DNA from: Accumulibacter sp.
Lineage (GTDB): Bacteria; Pseudomonadota; Gammaproteobacteria; Burkholderiales; Rhodocyclaceae
Assembly (NCBI RefSeq): GCF_036625195.1
Contig: NZ_JAZKUG010000001.1
Span: forward strand, 1,860,001 to 1,924,000
DNA: 64,000 nucleotides
Direction: 5' to 3'
Below are positions 44,123 to 52,031 of this stretch, piece after piece. The translations under genes were made by a program, and so were the position numbers. A model generated the notes under the pieces. It saw only the letters and a list, made by a program, of their open reading frames with translations. It was not told the origin of the DNA and did no database searches. Numbering within the stretch: position 1 is the stretch's first letter; each line of letters begins with the position of its first letter.

Positions 44123-46019
44123 TGGCGTTCCCTTCCCAGGCTGCGCCAAGATTCATGCGTTCCTTGGCTACCTTCTGGCCGTCGCGGCGCAGTACCACGG
44201 CAATCTGCTCGCCGATCAAATCATCCACTTCCAGCCAGTCGGCGTCGGCCACCGCATCCTTGAGCACCGCGCAGCGGCCCCACTTGGTCTCGGTCAGCCT
44301 GGCGGGGAGCTCGGCCTTGGGCAGGCCGACCGGCAGCAGCAACCAGCCGTGGTCGGTCACCACCCAGACCTGCTTCCAGCCAGCATTGAGCAGGCGCCGG
44401 ATGGCATTGGCCAGGTCGTCGAGGTGGGCCGGAATGGCACGCCAGCTTCCGGCCCTTGGCGTGACCGTCGCCATCGATGTCGCCGGGAAACTCCGCCCAG
44501 CCCTTGCCATAGGCGAGGCTCCGGTTCTCGGTATCGACGACGGCGACACCCTCCCGCTCCATTGCCTCGCAGTTTGTCCGCCGTGTAGGCTCCCTTCGGC
44601 AGCCTGGGTGCGAAGTCGCCGCCATTGCCGCCATCGGCGAGCTTGCGGGCCGGAGAGACCCAGACCTTGCCGCTGCGGGTCACCGAGGGAACGCTGGTGA
44701 ACCCGGGTTGCAGCACCACCGTCAAGCCATTGCCCTTGTCCAGCGCCGCTTCCAGTTCGCGCGCCAGGTCGAGGCGCAAGCCATCGACGAACAGCAGCAC
44801 CGTGCCATCGGCCACCTCCGGCAGGCTCCAGCCGGGATAACCGTCTCTCTTCACCAGCGCCTGGAAGCCAGCGGCCTGCCTTTCCAGCCAGCGGCGATAG
44901 AGGGCGAGCAGCACGGCGTAGATCGGCCTTTCCAGTTCATGTGGCTGCGCGATCGCCATGGCCGAACGGGCAGCGGCATCGACTTCCCAGCCAAGATCGC
45001 CGTAGTGCCGCGCTGCTTCCTGCGCATTGCTTCCGGTCAGCGTGCCGGTCCTCAGCCGCCAACACGGCGCTGACTGCCGCTCGTGGATCGAGGCTGGCGG
45101 CCTGCAGCAGTTCCTCGGCCAGGCGCTTCTCATCGGCGTCGTTTTCACGCGGGTAGCGTTCGGCCCCCTGCAACAGGTCGGGCGGTGCGATGCCCCGGAA
45201 CACTTCGTAGGCATCGGGATAGCTGTGCCAGTGGGCGACATACTGCTCCCACAGCCGGTGCGCCGCCTCGCCGGGCATGCTGGCGAGAATGCGCTTCGCG
45301 ACCTCCAGCGGCCCCTTCGCCGGATTGACGCCGAAACGCCCTTTCGCGTTGGCGACGGAACTCTCCCACGAGGTGCCTTGTTCGGCCCGGATCGCTTCCG
45401 GCGTGGTCAGCCAGCGCAGTACGGTCTCGTCGGGTGCCGGGTTGATCAGGTCGTTGAGATGGCGCTAGTCGATGATCACGGCATCGAGGACGGGCAGATG
45501 CTGCATCAACAGCTTGTCCATCGCCGCCTTGAGCGCCTGCCCGGTTTCCTGGCTGGCCGAAACCTTGAGCCCCAGGCCTCCGCGCCTGGATTCGAGAAAG
45601 GCGCGCAGCGTCCAGTCCTTGCCGTTCTCCTGCCGCCAGAAACGGCCCCGGTAATGCAGTTCGGCGAGCGGTGCGAGTTGCGGGTCATCCTTGAGGCCGC
45701 GCAGATCGGTGCGCAACTGGCCGTTGCCTACGCCAGGCAGGTAGAGAATCGCCGCTTTGTCGGGCTCGACCGCGCCCGCCTGGCCATCGGCCACCATGCG
45801 CAGCCAGACGCCGGGGCCGCTGGGCTGGCCGGGGTTGTAAGCGCCGACGGCATGCAGTTCCGGCAATGCCTCCATGATCCTGCGCAGCACGCCTTCCCAT
45901 TCGCGCTTTTCGTCAGTCCAGAGAATCGCGACGGGGGCGGCCTCAAGCGCCGGGTTGCACCGTTTGGCCTGCTCCTTGAGGCGAGCGACCAGTGCCGCCA
46001 AAACCGTCTGTGCTTTCAT
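44112..46019 (-). pseudogene. pglZ: BREX alkaline-phosphatase-family protein PglZ, multiply broken
   Basis: The frame begins MKAQTVLAALVARLKEQ at 46019 (ATGA overlap with hepT). It meets an in-frame TAG at 45465-45467 after LDAVIID, continues in the same frame (RHLNDLINPAPDETVLRWL) to about 45050, and then shifts at about 45050, 44590 and 44460. The last frame carries the phosphatase-superfamily segments VWVVTDHGWLLLP and ends 11 nt inside brxL. A middle frame holds VLLFVDGLRLDLARE, the metal-binding start of the PglZ domain. PglZ is the core protein of every BREX type. Confidence 0.82.
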
Positions 46020-46366
46020 GATCGGAGCAGTTCGCTCTTGAAGGCGGGCAAATCGTGTTGCACCGTGGCCCAGACCAGCGCAGCATCGACGCGAAAATAT
46101 TCGTGGGTGAGGATGATGCGCATATCGTAGGCGTCGCGGAAATGCTGCCACAACGCGGGTGCCGTCTGCTCCAGGCCGGGGTCCATCCGCATGATGCGGT
46201 TGGCCGCCTCGCCCATGACGATCAGGCTTTCGATCACCGCACGCTGGGCCTTGCCGTCAGCGAGAAACTCGCCCTCCGTCATGCCATGCGTGTCCGCCGC
46301 GATGTTGCCGATGGCTTCCAGCACGTCCTGAATGCGTTCGGGAACACGACGCGCATGGCGGTTCAT
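46016..46366 (-). CDS. hepT: HepT-like HEPN toxin (DUF86)
   Basis: The intact 116-residue protein carries the RX4HXY ribonuclease motif at residues 83-90 (RIILTHEY) in a helical HEPN domain. With MntA it forms a type VII toxin-antitoxin system in which the antitoxin polyadenylylates the toxin near this motif. It overlaps mntA and pglZ by 4 nt each, showing it was part of the BREX operon. Confidence 0.88.
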   Translation of the reverse strand: MNRHARRVPERIQDVLEAIGNIAADTHGMTEGEFLADGKAQRAVIESLIVMGEAANRIMRMDPGLEQTAPALWQHFRDAYDMRIILTHEYFRVDAALVWATVQHDLPAFKSELLRS

Positions 46367-46656
46367 AGCGGCACCGCTTCGCTCAACACGACACTGCGAC
46401 AGCGCTCATGCAGGGCCATCGGGGTCAGCACATCCGTTCGCACGCCGAGCAGAGTTTCGATTTCGCGCTTGATCCGGACCAGGCTGACGAGGGTGGTCCG
46501 CCCCGCCACCGGGTCGACCAGCAGATCGAGGTCGCTGCCCTCGTCATCTTCACCGTGCAGGACGGAGCCGAATACGCGCGGGTTGGTCGCTGCATGGCGT
46601 GCGACGATCTGCCGGATCGCCGCGCGATGCAGTTGCAGGGCTTCAGAGGGTTTCAT
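46363..46656 (-). CDS. mntA: MntA-like minimal nucleotidyltransferase antitoxin
   Basis: The intact 97-residue protein has the nucleotidyltransferase motif GSX10DXD at residues 30-44 (GSVLHGEDDEGSDLD). MntA proteins transfer AMP to HepT and neutralise it. The ATG at 46656 overlaps the stop of the pglX remnant by 4 nt. Confidence 0.88.
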   Translation of the reverse strand: MKPSEALQLHRAAIRQIVARHAATNPRVFGSVLHGEDDEGSDLDLLVDPVAGRTTLVSLVRIKREIETLLGVRTDVLTPMALHERCRSVVLSEAVPL

Positions 46657-46938
46657 GGCATCACCCTTGCTTTCTCCCTGGCCGCCTTCTTCTCGGCCAG
46701 CGTCGTGTGTTGGTTGTTGATGCGTGTGCCTTCGGGCTCATTGTAAGTCCGCGAGCTTGAACCAGGGCGCGGAGGCGACGTCCTTGCCGCGGTCGACCTC
46801 GCATCTGATGCCGATCCTGTTGCGCGGGATGCGCAGCACGCCGGCCTCGACGAAGGGGCGGATGTTGATGCGCACGCCGTCATTGAGGTCCGGGTCCCCG
46901 CCGAGCGGCTGTTGGTGCAGCGTGGGAAACGTTCATGA
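46653..46938 (-). pseudogene. pglX: C-terminal remnant of the BREX methyltransferase PglX
   Basis: About 90 codons remain. One frame reads LHQQPLGGDPDLNDGV, then INIRPFVEAGVL and DRGKDVASAPWFKL. After a frameshift near 46745 it continues NEPEGTRINNQHTTLAEKK and ends by overlapping mntA. The DLNDGVR-INIRPF and DRGKD signatures and the place before mntA-hepT-pglZ-brxL point to the PglX adenine methyltransferase, normally about 1200 residues. A stop codon and non-homologous DNA precede it, so the rest was deleted. Confidence 0.6.
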
Positions 46939-46950
46939 CTTTCATGATCC

Positions 46951-46987
46951 GGGGTGTCTCAACAGTCATGACCGTTGGCGACACCCC
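46951..46987. repeat. Inverted repeat at the pglX-remnant/direct-repeat junction
   Basis: GGGGTGTC (46951-46958) pairs with GACACCCC (46980-46987), with AAC/GTT pairing further inside. It lies in the 55 nt between the pglX remnant and direct repeat copy B, and may be the end of a lost mobile element or a terminator. Confidence 0.45.
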
Positions 46988-46990
46988 TCC

Positions 46991-47134
46991 GTGTCGGGGC
47001 AGTCATGCGGGCAGGCGCCACGTATCGTCTGGCTGACGCCGTCTTCGGCAAGCGCTTGCACCATGGTCGGGTGTTCTCCGGCAAGGGATGGGTGGGCGAC
47101 GGCGACACGATAGCAGCTTGCCGGCTGCCTGGGC
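46991..47134. repeat. 144-bp direct repeat, copy B
   Basis: Copy of 42097-42240 with 4 substitutions. It includes the molybdopterin gene ATG (47064, minus strand) and 25 codons ending in ACPHDCPDT, after which the sequence is unrelated. It is a dead fragment that lies 189 nt from the MaoC/Pta fusion gene. Confidence 0.92.
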
Positions 47135-47323
47135 GCCGTCGGTGGGCCGGAAGTCGCTTTCAGCAGTGGGCCCGGCGCCGCGCACGATGGGCATACCATT
47201 CCGTGCTGCATTGCAGCATAATATCGCCTGCCGGCGAATCGCGAACGGGCGGCGGTGGCGATCGTTCGGCATCGTCCGGCGCTGCCGCCGGAGATCATTG
47301 CGCACATCATGCGGAGGACGATC

Positions 47324-48742
47324 ATGCATTTCGAAACACCTCTGGAGTACCTCGAAAGCCGGACCTACGACGAGATCAACGTCGGTGACACCTCCTCGCT
47401 GATCCGCACCCTGCGCCCCGACGATGTCAAGCTGTTCGCGCTGATGTCGGGTGACATGAACCCGGCTCTGGCTACGGCCGAGTTCCGGCACAGCGGGCTG
47501 TTTCGCGACTTCATCGCACATGGCATGTGGAGCGCCTCGCTGCTGTCGACGACGATCGGGACGCAGTTCCCCGGACCGGGAACGATCCTCATCGAATCGA
47601 CGCTGCGTTTCGCCCGCCCGGTGACGATCGGCGACACGGTGACGGTGACGGTGACGGTGCGGCAGAAGTTCGCGCACAACCACCACATCCTCCTCGACTG
47701 CACCTGTTTCAACCAGGACAAGCTGCTCGTCGTCTCGGGCAGCGCCGAGGTTCTGGCACCGGCCGAGAAGATCCGGACGAAGCGCGTGGCGATGCCGGAG
47801 ATCACCATCTCCGACAAGTACGCCCGCCTGCAGGCGCTGGTGCAGCGTGCCGAGGGTCTGGCGGCGATCGACATGGCGGTGGTGCATCCCTGTGACCGCG
47901 AGTCGCTCAAGGGCGCCCTGCTGGCTGCCGAGGCGCGGCTGATCGAGCCGATCCTGATCGGGCCGGAGGCGAAGATTCGCGCGGTGGCGGAGGAGAACGG
48001 CTTCGATCTGGCGCAGCACCGCATCGTCAACGTCAAACACAGTCACGAAGCGGCGGCGATGGCGGTGACGCTGATCCGCAGCGGCGATGCCGAGGCGCTG
48101 ATGAAGGGCAGCCTGCACACCGACGAACTGATGGCCGAGGTGATCTCGCGCAGCGCCGGCTTGCGTACCGAGCGCCGCATCAGCCACGTCTTCCTGATGG
48201 ACGTGCCGACCTATCCGCGGCCGATCATGATCACCGATGCGGCGATCAACATCGCGCCGACACTGCCGGAAAAGGTCGACATCATCCAGAACGCGATCGA
48301 GCTGGCGCACATCATCGGTACGCCCGAACCCAAGGTGGCGATCCTCTCGGCAGTGGAGACCGTCAGCCCGAAAATCCAGTCCACGCTCGATGCCGCCGCG
48401 CTGTGCAAGATGGCCGACCGCGGGCAGATCAGGGGTGGGCTGCTGGACGGGCCGCTGGCCTTCGACAATGCCGTTTCGCTGGTCGCCGCGAAGACGAAGG
48501 GAATCACCTCGGCGGTCGCTGGTCGCGCCGACATCCTCGTCGTGCCCGACCTCGAGTCCGGCAACATGATCGCCAAACAGCTCGAGTACCTGGCCAACGC
48601 GCTCAGTTCCGGCATCGTCCTCGGCGCACGCGTGCCGATCGTCCTCACCAGTCGGGCCGATACCGCGGAGACGCGCATCGCCTCCTGCGTCATTGCCTCA
48701 CTGATCGCGCACGCCAACCGCGAGCGCCAGAAGCCTGCCTGA
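47324..48742 (+). CDS. MaoC-like dehydratase / phosphate acetyl- or butyryltransferase fusion
   Basis: The 472-residue protein joins a MaoC/hotdog domain (about 1-150, with FAHGMWSASLLSTTIGT as the hydratase-like segment) to a phosphotransacetylase/phosphotransbutyrylase domain (about 160-472, with GLLDGPLAFDNAVS and ADILVVPDLESGNM). Such fusions are annotated as bifunctional enoyl-CoA hydratase/phosphate acetyltransferase. It would interconvert acyl-CoA and acyl-phosphate, and the partner acyl kinase is not in this window. The ATG at 47324 is preceded by GGAGG. Confidence 0.88.
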   Translation: MHFETPLEYLESRTYDEINVGDTSSLIRTLRPDDVKLFALMSGDMNPALATAEFRHSGLFRDFIAHGMWSASLLSTTIGTQFPGPGTILIESTLRFARPVTIGDTVTVTVTVRQKFAHNHHILLDCTCFNQDKLLVVSGSAEVLAPAEKIRTKRVAMPEITISDKYARLQALVQRAEGLAAIDMAVVHPCDRESLKGALLAAEARLIEPILIGPEAKIRAVAEENGFDLAQHRIVNVKHSHEAAAMAVTLIRSGDAEALMKGSLHTDELMAEVISRSAGLRTERRISHVFLMDVPTYPRPIMITDAAINIAPTLPEKVDIIQNAIELAHIIGTPEPKVAILSAVETVSPKIQSTLDAAALCKMADRGQIRGGLLDGPLAFDNAVSLVAAKTKGITSAVAGRADILVVPDLESGNMIAKQLEYLANALSSGIVLGARVPIVLTSRADTAETRIASCVIASLIAHANRERQKPA

Positions 48743-48892
48743 ACACGCCCGCCGTCGGCCGTGCCTGTCGCCAGCTGGCGGTCAACGGCGGCGGGCGGCG
48801 CTGCCGGCTTGCCGCGAGTCCAGGGGGAATTGCTGCCGTCCACGGCCCGGGGAGATGCTTGCACAGCTTTTCCATGGCGTTTCCCATGCAGC

Positions 48893-48901
48893 TGTGGATA
48901 A
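48893..48901. promoter_or_regulatory. DnaA box in the nrdJ promoter
   Basis: TGTGGATAA is the exact complement of the strong DnaA box TTATCCACA. Its last base is the first base of NrdR box 1. Confidence 0.7.
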
Positions 48902-48943
48902 CTATATCTAGTAATTTTCTTGCCCATCGGTACTAGATGTAGT
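48901..48943 (+). promoter_or_regulatory. Paired NrdR boxes
   Basis: ACTATATCTAGT (48901-48912) and ACTAGATGTAGT (48932-48943) share the ACTA-AT-TAGT pattern of NrdR operators. They are 31 bp apart, about three helical turns, as in known NrdR-controlled reductase promoters. NrdR represses ribonucleotide reductase genes when dATP is plentiful. Confidence 0.78.
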
Positions 48944-49105
48944 AGCTTTACGTCCGTGACGCCCCGCTGCGCCGAAGCGCGAGCGGGAGAACCTGCGGCG
49001 GCTCCGGTGCGCTCCTGCACGCGACGACGGCCGGTCGCCGGGGTCAGCACAGGCAGCATCGGCTGCCGCATCCACCAGCAACCAGACAACCAAGGGACCA
49101 AGACC

Positions 49106-51991
49106 ATGAGCCAGCTCAGTTATCAGTTACCCCTGTCGGCGATCGCCGAGGCACCGGCGATCGCGCCGCTTGCCGAGCAGGAGATTTCGGGCGAGGTGCT
49201 GGTCGAGAAGTACGCCAAGGGCAGCGAGGCGACGGTACAGGACGTGCGCCGGCGGGTGGCCTTCGCGCTCGCCGCCAACGAGGAGGAGAAGCAGCGCGCG
49301 CATTGGGAGGGGCGCTTCCTGTGGGCGCAGGAGAACGGTTTCGTCCCCGCCGGGCGGATCAACTCGGCCGCCGGCACGACGCTCGCGGCGACGCTGATCA
49401 ACTGCTTCGTGCAGCCGATCGGTGACTCGGTGGTCGAGATCGTCGATGGCAAGCCGGGCATCTACAGCGCCCTCGCCGAAGCTGCGGAGACCATGCGCCG
49501 CGGCGGTGGCGTCGGCTACGATTTCTCGTCGATCCGGCCGATCGGCGCCCTGGTCAAGGGAACGCAGTCGCGCGCCTCGGGGCCGGTGTCGTACATGCGC
49601 GTCTTCGACCGCTCGTGCGAGACCGTCGAATCGGCCGGCGCGCGTCGCGGTGCGCAGATGGGCGTGCTGCGCTGCGACCACCCGGACATCGAGGTCTTCA
49701 TCCACGCCAAGGATCACGGTGACCTGAGCAACTTCAACGTCTCGATCGCCGTCACCGACGCCTTCATGCAGGCCGTCGAGACCGACAGCGAGGTCGAGCT
49801 GGCGCATCGCGCCGAACCGAGTCCGGACATGAAGCGCGCCGGTGCCTTCCAGCGCGACGACGGCGTCTGGGTCTATCGGCGCGTGCGCGCGCGCGACCTC
49901 TGGGACCAGGTGATGAAATCCACCTACGATCATGCCGAGCCCGGAATCCTCTTCCTCGACCGCATGAACAAGGACAACAACCTCTACTACTGCGAGCTCA
50001 TCGAGGCCACCAATCCCTGCGCCGAGCAGCCGCTGCCGCCTTACGGCTGCTGCTGCCTGGGCTCGATCAACCTGACGCTGTTCGTCAGGTCGCCGTTCAC
50101 GATCGACGCCGAGTTCGACTTCGAGTCCTTCGCCGAGGTCGTCAAGGTGTCCACGCGCATGCTCGACAATGTCCTCGACGTCACCGCATGGCCGCTCGAG
50201 CGGCAGCGCGAGGAGGCGGCCAACAAGCGTCGCGTCGGCCTCGGCTTCACCGGTCTCGGCGACACGCTGTGCATGCTGCGCCTGCGCTACGACCGTCCGG
50301 AAGCGATGGCCATGGGCGCCCGCATTTCGGAGTTCATGCGCGACACCGCCTACCTGGCGTCGGTCGAACTGGCGAAGGAGCGCGGCGCCTTCCCGCTGTT
50401 CAACGCCGAACTCTACCTTTCCGGCGGCAACTTCGCATCCCGCCTGCCCGCCGACATCAAGAGCGAGATCCGCAAGCACGGCCTGCGCAACTCGCACCTG
50501 TTGTCGATCGCGCCGACCGGGACCATCTCGCTGGCTTTCGCCGACAATGCCTCGAACGGCATCGAGCCGCCGTTCTCCTGGACCTACAGCCGCAAGAAGC
50601 GGATGGCGGATGGCACTCTCAAGGAGTACGCCGTCGAGGACTACGCCTGGCGGCTCTACAGGCACCTCGGCGGCGACGTCGAGAAATTGCCCGACTACTT
50701 CGTCACCGCGCTCGAAATCTCGGCCAGGGCGCACAAGGACATGGTCGCTGCGGTGGCGCCGTACATCGACACCTCGATCTCGAAGACGGTCAACGTACCG
50801 GCCGACTATCCCTACGAAGAATTCCAGGACCTCTACCTCACCGCCTGGAAGTCGGGCTTGAAGGGGCTTGCCACCTATCGCCCGAACGCCGTCCTTGGCT
50901 CGGTGCTCTCGGTCGAGTCGCAGAAGCAGGCCGAAGACCGCAAGCAGCCGCAGGACTTCGAGATCGGCGATGCCAACCGCCGGCTGACGATCAAGACGCT
51001 GCCGGCACCGGTGCTCGCCAGCCTGCGCTGGCCAAATCGCCCGAACATGCTCGAGGGCAACATGGCGTGGACCTACATGATCGAGCACACGCACGGCAAG
51101 TTCGCGCTCTTCGTCGGCCAGATCGAGCAGGACGGCCGCCATTGGCCCTTCGAAGCCTGGGTCAATGGGCCCGAGCAGCCGCGTGGTCTCGGCGCGGTCG
51201 CCAAGACCCTGTCGATGGACATGCGCGCGAACGACCATGGCTGGCTGGCGCTGAAGCTCGAGTCGCTGGCCAGGACCGCCGGTGACGAAGGCTTCGAGAT
51301 GCCGTTTCCGCCGCATGGCGAAAGGAAGCGCATGCCGTCGGTCGTCGCCGCGATGGCGCAGTTGATCCAGTTCCGCGTCGACCGGCTCGGCTCGTTCCGC
51401 CACGAAGGGCCGACGCCGGTGCTCGACGCGATGTTCAGCCGCAAGGAACCAAAGACCGGCACTGACGGTACGCTGTCCTGGACCGTCGACGTCTTCAACC
51501 CGGCGACTGGCGAGGACTTCGTCCTCGGCCTGAAGGAGATCACGCTGCCCGACGGCGTCACCCGGCCGTACTCGGTCTGGCTCTCGGGCAACTATCCGCG
51601 CGCCCTCGACGGGCTGACGAAACTCCTGTCCTTCGACATGCGCGTCATCGACCCGGCGTGGATCGGCATGAAGCTGCGCAAGCTGCTCGACTATCCCGAG
51701 CCGCTCGGCGACTTCATGGCCTTCATTCCCGGCACCCGCCGGCAGACGAACTACCCGTCCACCGTGGCCTACCTCGCGCAGCTGATCATCCACCGCTATG
51801 CGATGCTCGGCATCCTCGACGAGCACGGCCTGCCGCTGCAGCAGATGGGCATCCTGCAGACCCCGGCCGGCGGCAGCGCGGCCCCGGCCACCGCCGGCAA
51901 GCTGTGTGGGGAATGCGGGAACATGACGATGATCCGCAAGGACGGCTGCGATTTCTGCACCGCTTGCGGTGCGGTGGGCAGCTGCGGCTAG
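49106..51991 (+). CDS. nrdJ: Adenosylcobalamin-dependent (class II) ribonucleotide reductase
   Basis: The 961-residue protein starts MSQLSYQLPL at ATG 49106. It has the reductase barrel with Cys100 (LINCF), the radical-site motif NPCAEQ at 303-308 (Cys305, Glu307) and RGGGVGYDFSSIRP. Two TSCPD-type repeats (about 640-740 and 800-900) and a C-terminal Cys-rich tail (CGECG, CDFCTACG) likely shuttle electrons or bind zinc. It makes deoxyribonucleotides with or without oxygen, using B12. NrdR and DnaA boxes precede it. Confidence 0.95.
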   Translation: MSQLSYQLPLSAIAEAPAIAPLAEQEISGEVLVEKYAKGSEATVQDVRRRVAFALAANEEEKQRAHWEGRFLWAQENGFVPAGRINSAAGTTLAATLINCFVQPIGDSVVEIVDGKPGIYSALAEAAETMRRGGGVGYDFSSIRPIGALVKGTQSRASGPVSYMRVFDRSCETVESAGARRGAQMGVLRCDHPDIEVFIHAKDHGDLSNFNVSIAVTDAFMQAVETDSEVELAHRAEPSPDMKRAGAFQRDDGVWVYRRVRARDLWDQVMKSTYDHAEPGILFLDRMNKDNNLYYCELIEATNPCAEQPLPPYGCCCLGSINLTLFVRSPFTIDAEFDFESFAEVVKVSTRMLDNVLDVTAWPLERQREEAANKRRVGLGFTGLGDTLCMLRLRYDRPEAMAMGARISEFMRDTAYLASVELAKERGAFPLFNAELYLSGGNFASRLPADIKSEIRKHGLRNSHLLSIAPTGTISLAFADNASNGIEPPFSWTYSRKKRMADGTLKEYAVEDYAWRLYRHLGGDVEKLPDYFVTALEISARAHKDMVAAVAPYIDTSISKTVNVPADYPYEEFQDLYLTAWKSGLKGLATYRPNAVLGSVLSVESQKQAEDRKQPQDFEIGDANRRLTIKTLPAPVLASLRWPNRPNMLEGNMAWTYMIEHTHGKFALFVGQIEQDGRHWPFEAWVNGPEQPRGLGAVAKTLSMDMRANDHGWLALKLESLARTAGDEGFEMPFPPHGERKRMPSVVAAMAQLIQFRVDRLGSFRHEGPTPVLDAMFSRKEPKTGTDGTLSWTVDVFNPATGEDFVLGLKEITLPDGVTRPYSVWLSGNYPRALDGLTKLLSFDMRVIDPAWIGMKLRKLLDYPEPLGDFMAFIPGTRRQTNYPSTVAYLAQLIIHRYAMLGILDEHGLPLQQMGILQTPAGGSAAPATAGKLCGECGNMTMIRKDGCDFCTACGAVGSCG

Positions 51992-52031
51992 CAGCCTGTC
52001 GGCGACGTGCCGGTCACGCCAGCCCGGCTCG

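Larger units (their letters stand above)
48743..49105 (+). other. 363-nt intergenic leader of nrdJ
   Basis: The left half is GC-rich, with an 8-bp stem (48747-48754 with 48789-48796) enclosing the palindrome CGCCAGCTGGCG, possibly a terminator for the MaoC/Pta gene. The middle (48890-48950) is an AT-rich island with one DnaA box and two NrdR boxes. From 48960 to 49105 it is again GC-rich without a recognisable ORF. I looked for a cobalamin riboswitch, expected for a B12-dependent reductase, and saw no B12 box. Confidence 0.6.

Noticed and set aside
44357..45241. Separate small genes in place of pglZ
   Set aside because: The partial frames join into one PglZ sequence with consistent order of motifs, so they are pieces of a single broken gene.
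49127..51826. A nearly 900-codon open frame antisense to nrdJ
   Set aside because: The plus-strand protein has complete class II reductase motifs. The antisense frame shows no domain and reflects GC codon bias.
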